From the NCBI RefSeq assembly GCF_020850895.1, contig NZ_JADZDS010000022.1, positions 27,516 to 91,515 on the forward strand: 64,000 nt of DNA. The letters run 5' to 3'. Position numbers and translations under genes: made by a program. The notes under the pieces are model-generated. The model saw only the letters and a list, made by a program, of their open reading frames with translations, did no database searches and was not told where the DNA came from. This document shows positions 18,424-27,424 of the stretch, in pieces. The DNA comes from Thermomonas sp. (GTDB taxonomy: Bacteria; Pseudomonadota; Gammaproteobacteria; Xanthomonadales; Xanthomonadaceae). Position 1 is the first letter of the stretch, and each line of letters starts with the position of its first letter.

Positions 18424-18717
18424 TCAGGGCGCCGCTGCCAGCAGTGCGTCGAGCTTGTGGTTGGCTGCGTCGATGAGCGCAAGGGCATTGCCGGCGTCCG
18501 TGCTCGGTCCGGACTGGGCCTGCTGGAGTTCGTGGGCGAGGTTGAGTGCGGTCAATACAGCGAGACGATCCGGTGCGACCAACTTGTTGCCACCGCGCAA
18601 ATCGCGCATTCGTGCATCCAACATGCGCGCTGCCGCAGCGAGTCCGGCACGCTCCTCGTCGCTGACGCCAACCGTGTATTCGCGGTCGAGGATGCGAACG
18701 GTGACCGGCTCGCTCAT
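18424..18717 (-). CDS. zapA: Cell division protein ZapA
   Basis: ZapA binds and bundles FtsZ filaments at mid-cell. The 97-residue protein begins EPVTVRILDREYTVGVSDEE, the ZapA N-terminal domain, and continues with a helical dimerisation segment with ALNLAHELQQAQ. Length fits (E. coli 109). Its start codon overlaps the stop of the upstream coiled-coil gene in an ATGA, and 6S RNA follows 65 bases downstream, the standard arrangement. Confidence 0.95.
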   Translation of the reverse strand: MSEPVTVRILDREYTVGVSDEERAGLAAAARMLDARMRDLRGGNKLVAPDRLAVLTALNLAHELQQAQSGPSTDAGNALALIDAANHKLDALLAAAP

Positions 18718-18935
18718 GTGTGCTGCTCCAGTGATTTCAGCCGGCTGATCATCGCCTCGACCCGGCTGCGTGCCTGCTCCTGCTTGGCCAGCAACTGGGC
18801 GCGCTCGCTACCCATCTGCTCAACCTGCTGGCGCAGGCCGCGATTTTCCTCCTGCAGCCGACGCATGCGCTCCGCCAACAGGTCGATCCGTGCGAGCAGC
18901 TTGTGCAGTTCGGTGGGCAGGTCGCGCGTGTCCAT
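18714..18935 (-). CDS. TIGR02449-type coiled-coil protein (ZapB-like)
   Basis: A 73-residue protein that is almost all coiled coil, with repeats such as ERMRRLQEENRGLRQQVEQM. It belongs to the small family found upstream of zapA in many gammaproteobacteria and resembles ZapB in length and composition. A role as ZapA partner at the division site is inferred from translational coupling to zapA (ATGA) and from composition, not demonstrated. It lies only nine bases downstream of the GGDEF-EAL gene, so read-through from that gene is likely. Confidence 0.88.
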   Translation of the reverse strand: MDTRDLPTELHKLLARIDLLAERMRRLQEENRGLRQQVEQMGSERAQLLAKQEQARSRVEAMISRLKSLEQHT

Positions 18936-18944
18936 CGGGGCACA

Positions 18945-21278
18945 TTAGGCGGGGGTCGTGTCGGGGTCAAGCCGATCGGCCGGGATCACTGCCGGGGCAC
19001 GGTCGCCGAGCAGGAACCTCAGGCAGGCATCGGCCGGCAGTGGGCGCGAGATCCAGTAGCCTTGGGCAAGGTCGCAGGCGCGTTGCTCCAGGAAAGCCAT
19101 CTGTTCGGGTGTTTCGACGCCTTCGGCCACCACTTGCAGCCCGAGCGTGCGCGCCATCGCGATGATCGTCGTGGTGATGGTGTCGTCTTCACTGTCTTCG
19201 CCGGAGGCCAGGCCGTCGATGAAGGCCTTGTCGATCTTGAGGGTGTTGATCGGCAGGCGGTGGAGATAGGCCAGCGATGAATAGCCGGTTCCGAAGTCGT
19301 CGACCGCGATCGATACGCCCATATGCTGGAAGGCCTGCAGACGTTCGCGTGCGAGTTCGGCATTGCTCATCAGCACGCTTTCGGTCAACTCCAGTTCCAG
19401 CGACGAGGGCGGCAGGCCGCTTTCATCCAGAGCCTTGCGCACGCTATTCGGGAGGTCGCTTCGCAACAGTTGCATCGCCGAGATGTTGACTGCCATCACC
19501 AGACGGTTGTCGATCCCCATGTGCCGCCAGCTGGACAGGGTGCGACAGGCTTCGTCAAGCACCCATTCGCCGATCGGTACGATCAGGCCACTTTCTTCCG
19601 CCAGCGGGATGAATTGCGAGGGCGGAATCGTCCCGAATTCCGGGCTGTCCCAACGCAACAATGCTTCCACGGCGCCGACGCGACTGCTTCCGCCGCCGAG
19701 AATCAGCTGCGGCTGGTAAACCAAGTGCAGTTCTCCGCGCTCGAGCACGCGCCTCAGCGCAGAGATGAGATTGGCGCGGCGGCGGTTGTCGCTGTCCATC
19801 GAGTCGGCGTAGCGGGCGAAAGTGCGCTTGCCGATGGACTTTGCCTGGTACATGGCGGTGTCGGCTTGCTTGAGCAGGTCGCTTGGAACCTGCGCGTGGT
19901 CAGGGAACAGGCTGATGCCGATCGATGGCGAGATCGTGAACTCGAACCTATCGTCCAGTCGCAGCGGTTCGTCGAATGCATCGATCACGTCCTGGGCGAT
20001 GTCATCGAGTTGTTCGGGTTCGAGGATGTTCTCGACCACCACGGTGAATTCGTCACCACCGATGCGTGCGACGGTCCGCTCCGCGCCTACCGCGTCCAGG
20101 ATCCGCTGGGCAGCGGCGCGCAGGACGCGATCGCCTATGGCGTGGCCCAAGGAATCGTTGACGTCCTTGAAATTGTCGAGGTCGAGGAACAGCAGGCCAA
20201 CCCGGGTCTCGTACTGGCGCGCCTGCATGATTGCGCGCGCAAGGCGGTCGGAAAGCTGGGTGCGGTTGGGGAGATTGGTCAATGGATCGAAGTTGGCGAG
20301 AAAGCGCAGTTCGTGCTCGAGACGGCGTTTCTCGGTGATGTCGCTTGCCACCATCACGTAGCGGCGTTCGCGGGTTCCCGGATCCTCGATCGTGGTGCAC
20401 TGCATTGAGCACAGGAAGTCGACACCGTCCTTGCGGCGTTGCCACATTTCCCCTGTCCAGTGGCTGCGGGTGCGGATTTCCTCCCGCACGCGATCGTGGA
20501 ACTCCGGTTCGTGCTGGCTTCCGTTGAGCAGGCTGGCATCCCTGCCTTCGACTTCGTGGGCGTCGTATCCGCTCATGCGTGTGAAGGCCGGATTGACCGT
20601 GATGAAGTGGAAGTCAGAGTCCATTACCGCCACTGATTCGGCCATGTTGCGCAAGACCCCCGCGGCGATCTCGCGCTGGCTTTCCAGCTCGCGCATGGTG
20701 CCGATGTTGCGTGCAGTCCCGGCGACCCGGATGGCGTGCCCGTTGCCGTCGTGTGCGATTGCGCGGCCATGTGCGCGCATCCACTGCCACTGGTTGCCTT
20801 CGCCGCGAAACCGCACTTCCAGCTGGATCATCGGCGCATGCCCGCGCAGGTAGGAGCGCAATTGGTCGAGTACCCGCGGCAGGTCTTCTGGATGGATCTG
20901 GGTGTCGCGGTCCAGATCGAAGCGCGCCTCCAGTTCGTTGTCGCCAACGGAAACGATCCGAACACGTTCCAGATGCTTGCTGCGCAGATCGTATTGCCAA
21001 TACATCTCATCCGACGCCCACAGCGCAAGCCGAAGCTGCCGATCACGTCCCTCCAGTTCATCGTTGAACCGGCGGAGGTCGGATTCGCGGCGTCGATGGC
21101 TGGCGATCGCCAGCCATGCCAGCGCAAGGACAAGCGATGACAGCAACAGGACCAGCAGCGAGGCGATTGAGACGTTCAAGGTGGTGGCGTGGGCGGTCGG
21201 TTGGCCTGACTGTCGGTGCGCAGCGGGCACCGGGGGCGGGAAGCCGATCCCCTGGCCCGAGTGTAGGCGCAGGCGCAT
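18945..21278 (-). CDS. PAS-GGDEF-EAL membrane protein (c-di-GMP synthesis and breakdown)
   Basis: A 777-residue protein with one membrane helix (about 38-60), two PAS-type sensor regions (about 80-320), a GGDEF domain with RIGGDEFTVVV, and an EAL domain. The GGDEF signature is intact but the usual RxxD feedback site five residues before it is absent. The EAL domain keeps EALLRW, the Asn of VNISA, ELTES, DDFGTGYSS, KIDKAFI, VAEGVET and QGYW, so phosphodiesterase activity is expected. The net direction cannot be read from sequence. It diverges from ygfB with a 60-base gap and sits between that gene and the zapA operon. Confidence 0.93.
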   Translation of the reverse strand: MRLRLHSGQGIGFPPPVPAAHRQSGQPTAHATTLNVSIASLLVLLLSSLVLALAWLAIASHRRRESDLRRFNDELEGRDRQLRLALWASDEMYWQYDLRSKHLERVRIVSVGDNELEARFDLDRDTQIHPEDLPRVLDQLRSYLRGHAPMIQLEVRFRGEGNQWQWMRAHGRAIAHDGNGHAIRVAGTARNIGTMRELESQREIAAGVLRNMAESVAVMDSDFHFITVNPAFTRMSGYDAHEVEGRDASLLNGSQHEPEFHDRVREEIRTRSHWTGEMWQRRKDGVDFLCSMQCTTIEDPGTRERRYVMVASDITEKRRLEHELRFLANFDPLTNLPNRTQLSDRLARAIMQARQYETRVGLLFLDLDNFKDVNDSLGHAIGDRVLRAAAQRILDAVGAERTVARIGGDEFTVVVENILEPEQLDDIAQDVIDAFDEPLRLDDRFEFTISPSIGISLFPDHAQVPSDLLKQADTAMYQAKSIGKRTFARYADSMDSDNRRRANLISALRRVLERGELHLVYQPQLILGGGSSRVGAVEALLRWDSPEFGTIPPSQFIPLAEESGLIVPIGEWVLDEACRTLSSWRHMGIDNRLVMAVNISAMQLLRSDLPNSVRKALDESGLPPSSLELELTESVLMSNAELARERLQAFQHMGVSIAVDDFGTGYSSLAYLHRLPINTLKIDKAFIDGLASGEDSEDDTITTTIIAMARTLGLQVVAEGVETPEQMAFLEQRACDLAQGYWISRPLPADACLRFLLGDRAPAVIPADRLDPDTTPA

Positions 21279-21338
21279 TGCGGCAACAAGGTGCGGGATC
21301 GATTGCTACACTTGGAAAGGAGTTCGAGGAGGCTTGGG

Positions 21339-21881
21339 GTGGACGTCGATGGATTGCCGGACTGGTCGGAAGTCGCTGCGGCCATCGAACAGCTGGCGCT
21401 GGCCAACACGCCAGCAGAACTGCATGGGGCCTTGTGCGGCTGGCTGGCTGGTGGCGGCGGGAGCGCGGACGACTGGCTGCGTTCGGTCATGGCGGATGCC
21501 GATTTGCCACTGACGACTGACGGCGACGTGCTCGATCGCCTGCGCAAGGCCAGCGCGGACCAGTTGGAAGATCCGCAATTCGGCTTCCAACTGCTTCTCC
21601 CTGAGGATGCTCGGATTTCCGTGCGCGCGGAGGCATTGTTTTCATGGTGCCGCGGATTCCTGGGCGGATTTGGCTTGGCTGCGGGTAATCCGGCGTTGTC
21701 GGATGAAGGACAGGAGGCGCTTCGCGACGTCGGCAATCTTGCGTCCTCGCAAATGGAGGATGAGGGCGATCGGGACGATGCAGAAGCACTCGGAGAGATC
21801 GAGGAATACCTCCGGGTCGCGGTGTTGCTCCTGCATGCGGATTGCACGATGGCTTCGCATCAGCGCCACCGGTTGCACTGA
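21339..21881 (+). CDS. ygfB: UPF0149 family protein YgfB
   Basis: A 180-residue helical protein of the UPF0149/YecA family. Family blocks seen are TPAELHGALCGWLAGG near the start and FSWCRGFLGGFGLA in the middle. It is placed directly before pepP as in E. coli. In Pseudomonas aeruginosa YgfB modulates a regulator of the ampDh3 cell-wall amidase gene; whether this holds here is unknown. The GTG at 21339 is chosen because AGGAGG lies about eight bases upstream; the earlier ATG has no ribosome-binding site and would extend into the divergent promoter. Confidence 0.9.
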   Translation: MDVDGLPDWSEVAAAIEQLALANTPAELHGALCGWLAGGGGSADDWLRSVMADADLPLTTDGDVLDRLRKASADQLEDPQFGFQLLLPEDARISVRAEALFSWCRGFLGGFGLAAGNPALSDEGQEALRDVGNLASSQMEDEGDRDDAEALGEIEEYLRVAVLLLHADCTMASHQRHRLH

Positions 21882-21893
21882 GTCGGGTCTGGC

Positions 21894-23225
21894 GTGCAGG
21901 CCTTGAATGCCCGATGGCAGCGGATCCACGCGGCTCGGCGCGCGCAACTGATGGGCTCAACCGGCGATGGAGCCATCGTGGTGATCTCCGCCGCACCCGA
22001 GCGCGTGCGCAGTCGTGACACCCTGCATCCCTATCGGCAGGATTCGGATTTCTACTACCTGACCGGCTTCCTCGAGCCGGAGTCGGTGTTGGCGTTGGTG
22101 CCTGGGCGCAAGCACGGCGAGGCGATCCTGTTCTGCCGCGATCGGGACCCCGCGCGCGAGGGCTGGGACGGGCCACGGCTGGGGCCGGAACGTGCCGGTG
22201 AGGCGTTGGGTGTCGATGATGCCTATCCGATCTCCGACATCGACGACATCCTGCCCGGCCTGCTGGAAGGGCGGGCGCGGGTGTATTACCAGTTGGGCCT
22301 CGATGCCGGTTTCGACCTCAAGCTGATCGGCTGGGTCAATCGCTTGCGCGGGCGTTCAAGCGGCAGCGCACCGCAGGAATTCCTGCAACTGGGCCACCTG
22401 CTCGACGAGCAGCGGCTGTTCAAGTCGGAGGCCGAAATCCGTTTGCTTCAGCACGCGGTGGACATCACGGTTGCGGCGCATCGCGCGGCGATGGCCGCGG
22501 TGCGGCCGGGCCAACACGAATACACCCTGCAGGCCGAGATCGAGCGCGAATTCCGCCGCAGCGGTGCGCAACCGGCCTACGCCAGTATCGTGGGCACCGG
22601 TGCCAATGGTTGCGTCCTCCATTACGGCGCCAACGTCAGCCGCATCCATGCGGGGGATCTGGTGCTGATCGACGCCGGTGCGGAATACCGCGGCTATGCG
22701 GCCGATGTGTCGCGCACGTTCCCGGCCAACGGACGCTTCAGCAAGGAGCAGCGCGCCTTGCACGACCTGGTCTGCAAGGCGCAGGCAGCGGCGCTTGCGC
22801 AGGCACGGCCGGGGAAACCCTTTGCGGCGATGCACGAGGCAGCCGTGGTCACGCTCTGTGACGGCCTGCTGTCGCTGGGCTTGCTCCAGGGCCGTCTGGA
22901 GGCTGTGGTTTCGAGCGAGGCGTACACGCGTTTCTATCCGCACAAGACCGGGCACTGGCTGGGCCTCGATGTGCACGACGTGGGCGAGTACCGGATCGAT
23001 GGTGCATCGCGGCTGCTGGAGCCGGGCATGGTGTTCACCGTCGAACCGGGGCTCTACATTCCCGTTGACGCCACCGACGTGCCGGCGAAATGGCGTGGCA
23101 TCGGCATTCGCATCGAGGACGACGTGCTGGTGACCCGCAGCGGTCACCGGGTACTGAGCGCGGCATTGGAGCGCAGTGCCGACGAGGTGGAGGCCTGCAT
23201 GGCCTCCGCCCGTGCGACGGCCTGA
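21894..23225 (+). CDS. pepP: Xaa-Pro aminopeptidase (M24B)
   Basis: PepP removes the N-terminal residue from peptides with proline at position two. The 443-residue protein (E. coli 441) has the creatinase N-domain and the pita-bread catalytic domain. Metal ligands can be placed in IDAGAEYRGYAADVSRTFP (two Asp), HKTGHWLGLDVHDVGEY (His), TVEPGLY (Glu) and IRIEDDVLV (Glu). GTG start, 12 bases after ygfB, so the two form an operon. In many relatives ubiH follows; here the next gene is a convergent pepQ-like gene. Confidence 0.96.
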   Translation: MQALNARWQRIHAARRAQLMGSTGDGAIVVISAAPERVRSRDTLHPYRQDSDFYYLTGFLEPESVLALVPGRKHGEAILFCRDRDPAREGWDGPRLGPERAGEALGVDDAYPISDIDDILPGLLEGRARVYYQLGLDAGFDLKLIGWVNRLRGRSSGSAPQEFLQLGHLLDEQRLFKSEAEIRLLQHAVDITVAAHRAAMAAVRPGQHEYTLQAEIEREFRRSGAQPAYASIVGTGANGCVLHYGANVSRIHAGDLVLIDAGAEYRGYAADVSRTFPANGRFSKEQRALHDLVCKAQAAALAQARPGKPFAAMHEAAVVTLCDGLLSLGLLQGRLEAVVSSEAYTRFYPHKTGHWLGLDVHDVGEYRIDGASRLLEPGMVFTVEPGLYIPVDATDVPAKWRGIGIRIEDDVLVTRSGHRVLSAALERSADEVEACMASARATA

Positions 23226-23248
23226 GTTGGCCGCGTCAGCCGGTCGCG

Positions 23249-24574
23249 TCAGGCGGCTGCAAACGCCTCGCGGGTGAGGTTGCGTGGTGCATCCTCGGTG
23301 CACACCACGTCGTCCTCGATGCGGATGCCGCCGAATGGCTTGAACGCGTCGATTCGATCCCAATCGACGGTGTCGCCAAGGCCATTGGCCTTGAGCTCGT
23401 CCAGCAGCATGTCGATGAAATAGAGGCCTGGCTCAATGGTGACCACCATGCCCGGGGCGAGGGTGCGGGTCAGGCGCAGGTAGGGGTGCCGGTCGGGCTT
23501 GTCCAGCGTGCCGCCGGCATCCGACGCCGCAAAGCCGGCGACATCGTGGACCTGCAAGCCGATGCCGTGGCCCAGCCCGTGCGGGAAGAACGCGCGTGAT
23601 ACGCCGCGTGCGACCGCCTCCTCGGCGTCGATGCGCAGCACGCCGGCATCACCGAGCACGCCGGCCAGCGCGAGGTGCGCGTCGAGGTGCAGCTGGCGGT
23701 AATCAAGGCCGGGACGCACGCGTGCCGCCAGCGCCTGCTGGGCGTCATCAACGGCACGCACCAAGGCTGCGAAATCGTCGCCTTCGTGCGCCGAATAGGT
23801 GCGGGTGACATCCGCCGCGTAGCCGCCGTGGTCGGCGCCGGCGTCGATCAGGAAGCTGCGCAGTGGGCTCGGCGGCAAACGATCCTGCGTCATGTAGTGG
23901 AGCACCGCGGCATGTTCGTTGAGCGCGATGATGTTGCCGTAGGGCAGCCGGGTGCTGTCCTGCCCGGCGGCCTGGCAGTACGCCATGTGGATGCCGAATT
24001 CGCTGGAACCTGCTCGGAATGCGCGTAGCGCGGCGTGGTGGCCGCGCACCGCGGTGCGGTTGGCGGCGGCCATCATTTCGATTTCGTACGGCGTCTTGAA
24101 GGCGCGGTGGTAATCGAGATAGGCCATCGCCGCAGGCGGGTTGTCTGGGCTGAAGCCACCGAGCGCGCTGTGCGGTTCGCCGAGGATGGCGCAGCGGGCT
24201 GGATCGCCGGGCAGGTGCGCCAGTGCTTCCTCGGCGGTGCGGATCACGATGATGTCGAAATGCGCCGCCCAATAGCCGGAAGGCGATGCAGGTACGACGT
24301 GCCAGTAGTCGTGCGGTTGCAGGAACAGCAGTTTCGGTCGCTGCCCCGGCGTGATCACCAGCCAACTGCCGGGCGCATTGGTCAGCGGCAGCCAGGCCTT
24401 GAACTGGGGATTGGTCGCGTAGGGATATTCGAGGTCATCGAACGCCCGCAGGTGCAGGTTGCCGCTGGGGATGACCAGGTGGTCGCGCTGGCAGCGCTGC
24501 AGCGCCTCATCGGCACGCGTTGCGAGGACGGCCAAGTGGGCCGGGTAGAGCGATGCGAGATCGGACCGGGTCAT
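23249..24574 (-). CDS. pepQ: Xaa-Pro dipeptidase (M24B)
   Basis: PepQ splits dipeptides with C-terminal proline. The 441-residue protein is close to E. coli PepQ (443). The metal site is recognisable in IDAGADHGGYAADVTRTY (two Asp), FPHGLGHGIGLQVHDVAGF (His), TIEPGLYFID (Glu) and IRIEDDVV (Glu). The YPYATNPQFKAWLPL segment near the N-terminus is typical of PepQ rather than PepP. It converges on pepP with a 23-base gap; the two proline peptidases thus lie tail to tail. The start at 24574 (MTRSDLA) was preferred to the ATG nine codons upstream. Confidence 0.93.
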   Translation of the reverse strand: MTRSDLASLYPAHLAVLATRADEALQRCQRDHLVIPSGNLHLRAFDDLEYPYATNPQFKAWLPLTNAPGSWLVITPGQRPKLLFLQPHDYWHVVPASPSGYWAAHFDIIVIRTAEEALAHLPGDPARCAILGEPHSALGGFSPDNPPAAMAYLDYHRAFKTPYEIEMMAAANRTAVRGHHAALRAFRAGSSEFGIHMAYCQAAGQDSTRLPYGNIIALNEHAAVLHYMTQDRLPPSPLRSFLIDAGADHGGYAADVTRTYSAHEGDDFAALVRAVDDAQQALAARVRPGLDYRQLHLDAHLALAGVLGDAGVLRIDAEEAVARGVSRAFFPHGLGHGIGLQVHDVAGFAASDAGGTLDKPDRHPYLRLTRTLAPGMVVTIEPGLYFIDMLLDELKANGLGDTVDWDRIDAFKPFGGIRIEDDVVCTEDAPRNLTREAFAAA

Positions 24575-24664
24575 GGGCGGGCGCCTGCTGGGATTGCCCA
24601 TTTTGCCGCAGGAAGCTGCAATGGCGCGTCAAGCCGTGTTTGTCGAACCTGGAACGGCAGCCCG

Positions 24665-25003
24665 TCAGAGGCCCGTCTCCGACCACTGTTTCAGCATGCG
24701 TGCCACCGAAGGCTCCAGGCCGATGAACCGCATTCCTGCGTAATGCTGCCCCGGAGCGCCTGCAGGCGCCTGCCACAGCACGTGTGCACCCACTTCGACC
24801 GTCGGCAGCATGCGGCCACCGTCCGGAAGGCTGAAACGGAACTGGAACAAGGCGTCGTCGGGCAAGGGACTGCTGGCGATCAGGAGCATGCCGCCGGAGG
24901 AAACATCGCCCAGGATACCCGCCGAACATTCGGCGATGGTGTCGTAGACATCGATGCGGCCTTCGACGACGCGACGGGGATTGCGGCGCTGTTCAATGCC
25001 CAT
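24665..25003 (-). CDS. PilZ domain protein
   Basis: A 112-residue single PilZ domain. The c-di-GMP-binding signature is present: RRNPRR near the N-terminus (RxxxR type) and DVSSGGM (D/N-x-S-x-x-G), so ligand binding is plausible. It should act as a cytoplasmic effector for the diguanylate cyclases encoded in this window. Its start overlaps the end of the DUF1631 gene by 11 bases, which implies coupled translation and perhaps a shared function. Confidence 0.9.
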   Translation of the reverse strand: MGIEQRRNPRRVVEGRIDVYDTIAECSAGILGDVSSGGMLLIASSPLPDDALFQFRFSLPDGGRMLPTVEVGAHVLWQAPAGAPGQHYAGMRFIGLEPSVARMLKQWSETGL

Positions 25004-27251
25004 CGTTCATGTCCTCGCCCTGGGCCTTGTCGTGACCGTGCGCCAGTGGTTGCAGGCCCTCCAGGGTGGACTCCCAGGCCGATTTCGCCGGCGTGACATC
25101 GCCCTCGAGCAATTGCGCATCGCCGGTGGCCAACTTGCGCGCCAACCCGACCAGGGTGGCGTCCTCCGCACGCATGCCCCGGCGATTGACCAGCAGCGCC
25201 TGGCCGGACGCCTCGCCGATCCACGCCAGGCGCCTCCGGAGCGGATGCTCGGGATCGTTGGTGAATTCGATCCACGCCGGCATTTCGGCATTGCGCAGCC
25301 TGTCGTAGGCCTGCTGCACCGCAGGATGCTGCAGGTCTTGCTCTTCTTCACTGCGGCTGAGGCTGTCTTCGCCAAGGCGCGCGCGTGAGCCGAGTTTTCC
25401 AAGCAGTTGTGCCCGATCGGAATCAAGCTCGCCTGCATGCGATCCTGCATTGAGCACGCGGGAGATCGCAGCTGCTTCCTCGTCGTGGTAGCCAACTTGC
25501 GCCAGCGCTGCCGAGATTCTCGCTAGGCTGGCGTTGGGCAGCGAATTGGGGATGCTGGCGAGCCCGGTCTCGATGATGTTGCGGGTGCTTTCCAGCAGAT
25601 CGCGCCAGGCATCTGACTCATCGCCGCTGCGCAGATACGCCAGCGACAGGACGTCGGCCCATGCGTGGTGGATGAACACGTCGTGGAACTCGGGAAGCGT
25701 GCGTCCATCCAGCAGCGCGGTGATGGCATCACCGGCGCACATGCGGGCGATGGCAAGGCGTTCGCGCCCACGCGCGGCATCAACCTGCCGGCGCTCGGCC
25801 ATCTCGGCCTTGCGCAACAGGGTCTGCAGGCCGGATTGCAGGGTCCGGTTGGACTCCGCGATCGACTCCGGGCTGCCCTCGCGATCATTCTGCACCGAAG
25901 CGACCGCGCGTTGCAGCAGGCCGAGCCATTGCGAATCGAGGTCGTCTTCGGCAAGCCAGCGCGCGCCCGATAGCGACACCGCATCCAGCAATTCCCGCGC
26001 AGGATGCTTGCCGTCGGTGAAGAAGTTTGGGTCGCGGACCGCGGACAGCACCATCGGCAAGAACAACTTGTCCATCAATGCATGGCCGGGGCTGGTGCGT
26101 CGCAGGCCCTTCTTGAGTTGAGCGAGGAACAGCGCCAGCAAGTCGAAACTGTCCTCGTCTGACTCCGACAACGCCACCCCACGACCATGTTGCTGGCGCG
26201 CCTGGGCCAGCAGGATCTGGCGGTACTCCTGCACGTTCTCGGCGCGGGTATTGCTGGCGCGCAGGCGTTTGAGCGCATCCACCACGTCTTCATGGGCGAG
26301 TGGGGTGAAGGTTTTTTCGCGCTCCGCGGTCGCCTGCGATGATGGGCGAAGCTTCGCCAGGACCGCTCGCCTGCGCTGCAGCAGCGATTGCAGGGTGGCG
26401 AAACTGGCATCGATCGGCGCGCGCTGGGCGGAGCGGACGCGCGCCACGGTCTTTGCGGTGATGTCCTCGATTGCGGGTGGCGGGACCGGTGCAGCCAGCA
26501 CGTTTGTTTCTTCGTCCGTCACCCAACTTCCCGAACTCGTGGCTGGCGGTCGGCGCATCGGCACAAAGCTCAGGAAAGGAAGGATTCCCGAGTGCGCCAG
26601 GTTGGTGTTGCAGTCGTCCAGTAGGCTGGGATAGGCATCGATCATGGCCTTGCAGAATTGCTGGAACAACTGCATTCGCGCCGGGGGGGAGAGATCCAAT
26701 GCCTCCGCCGCATCGACGAGCCCTTCGCGCAGGACGGTCGGCCCCAGCGGCAGGCTTTCGGGCTCGAACGCTGGCGTGCGCGCCAGTACACCGAAGCGCT
26801 GTCCCAGCAATTGCAAGGCAAGTCCGTTGCGCAACACCAGGCGATTGGCCGTGGATTCCATCAGTTCGGTTTCAAGAGCGGCATCGCTGTCCTCGTCCTT
26901 GAGGCTCAGGGTTGCAAACGCCCTGACCAGATCATCGGCTTCCTGTGCGGCGCTGCTGCGGGGTGACTGGAACGCGCGCTCGACATGGGCGAGGAAGCGT
27001 TGGACAAAAGCCGGGCTGCCTGTGCCAAGGTTGCGCAGTGAAACCAGTCGAGCCGCTTCCAAGGCCGGGTCTTCGTTGGTCACCCGTTCGGTCAGCGCGA
27101 TCTCGGTACTTTCGACCACCCGTTGCAGGCGGTAGTCCAGCCATGCATGCACCTCCACGTGCAGGTGGTCCAACACGCTGCGCGCCCGGCGTGAAAGTGG
27201 CGGCGAGGCTGCCTTGCCATCCATGGAGCCAGTGCCTGTCGCCGCCATCAA
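24993..27251 (-). CDS. DUF1631 family protein
   Basis: A 752-residue, largely helical protein of the DUF1631 family found in gamma- and betaproteobacteria. Traits seen are the N-terminal block with HLHVEVHAWLDYRLQRV and the middle LLALFLAQLKKGLRRT region. There is no signal peptide or membrane segment and no catalytic motif I can name. Function is unknown. The overlapping PilZ gene downstream suggests a link to c-di-GMP signalling. The first codons (MMAATG) leave the exact start uncertain; ATG at 27251 is taken. Confidence 0.85.
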   Translation of the reverse strand: MMAATGTGSMDGKAASPPLSRRARSVLDHLHVEVHAWLDYRLQRVVESTEIALTERVTNEDPALEAARLVSLRNLGTGSPAFVQRFLAHVERAFQSPRSSAAQEADDLVRAFATLSLKDEDSDAALETELMESTANRLVLRNGLALQLLGQRFGVLARTPAFEPESLPLGPTVLREGLVDAAEALDLSPPARMQLFQQFCKAMIDAYPSLLDDCNTNLAHSGILPFLSFVPMRRPPATSSGSWVTDEETNVLAAPVPPPAIEDITAKTVARVRSAQRAPIDASFATLQSLLQRRRAVLAKLRPSSQATAEREKTFTPLAHEDVVDALKRLRASNTRAENVQEYRQILLAQARQQHGRGVALSESDEDSFDLLALFLAQLKKGLRRTSPGHALMDKLFLPMVLSAVRDPNFFTDGKHPARELLDAVSLSGARWLAEDDLDSQWLGLLQRAVASVQNDREGSPESIAESNRTLQSGLQTLLRKAEMAERRQVDAARGRERLAIARMCAGDAITALLDGRTLPEFHDVFIHHAWADVLSLAYLRSGDESDAWRDLLESTRNIIETGLASIPNSLPNASLARISAALAQVGYHDEEAAAISRVLNAGSHAGELDSDRAQLLGKLGSRARLGEDSLSRSEEEQDLQHPAVQQAYDRLRNAEMPAWIEFTNDPEHPLRRRLAWIGEASGQALLVNRRGMRAEDATLVGLARKLATGDAQLLEGDVTPAKSAWESTLEGLQPLAHGHDKAQGEDMNDGH

Positions 27252-27424
27252 CGCCCCCCAGCGTCTGTCATGCCGATGCCATGATCAAAAACGGATCCTG
27301 CACCCATCGGGGCAGATATTCAATCCAAGTCGGCTCGTGGCCACGCTGATCCGGTCCATCGGCGACGTGTCAGCGCATGCCATGTCCTAACAGAGTCGGC
27401 CGGGAATACTGAACAAGCGTAACC

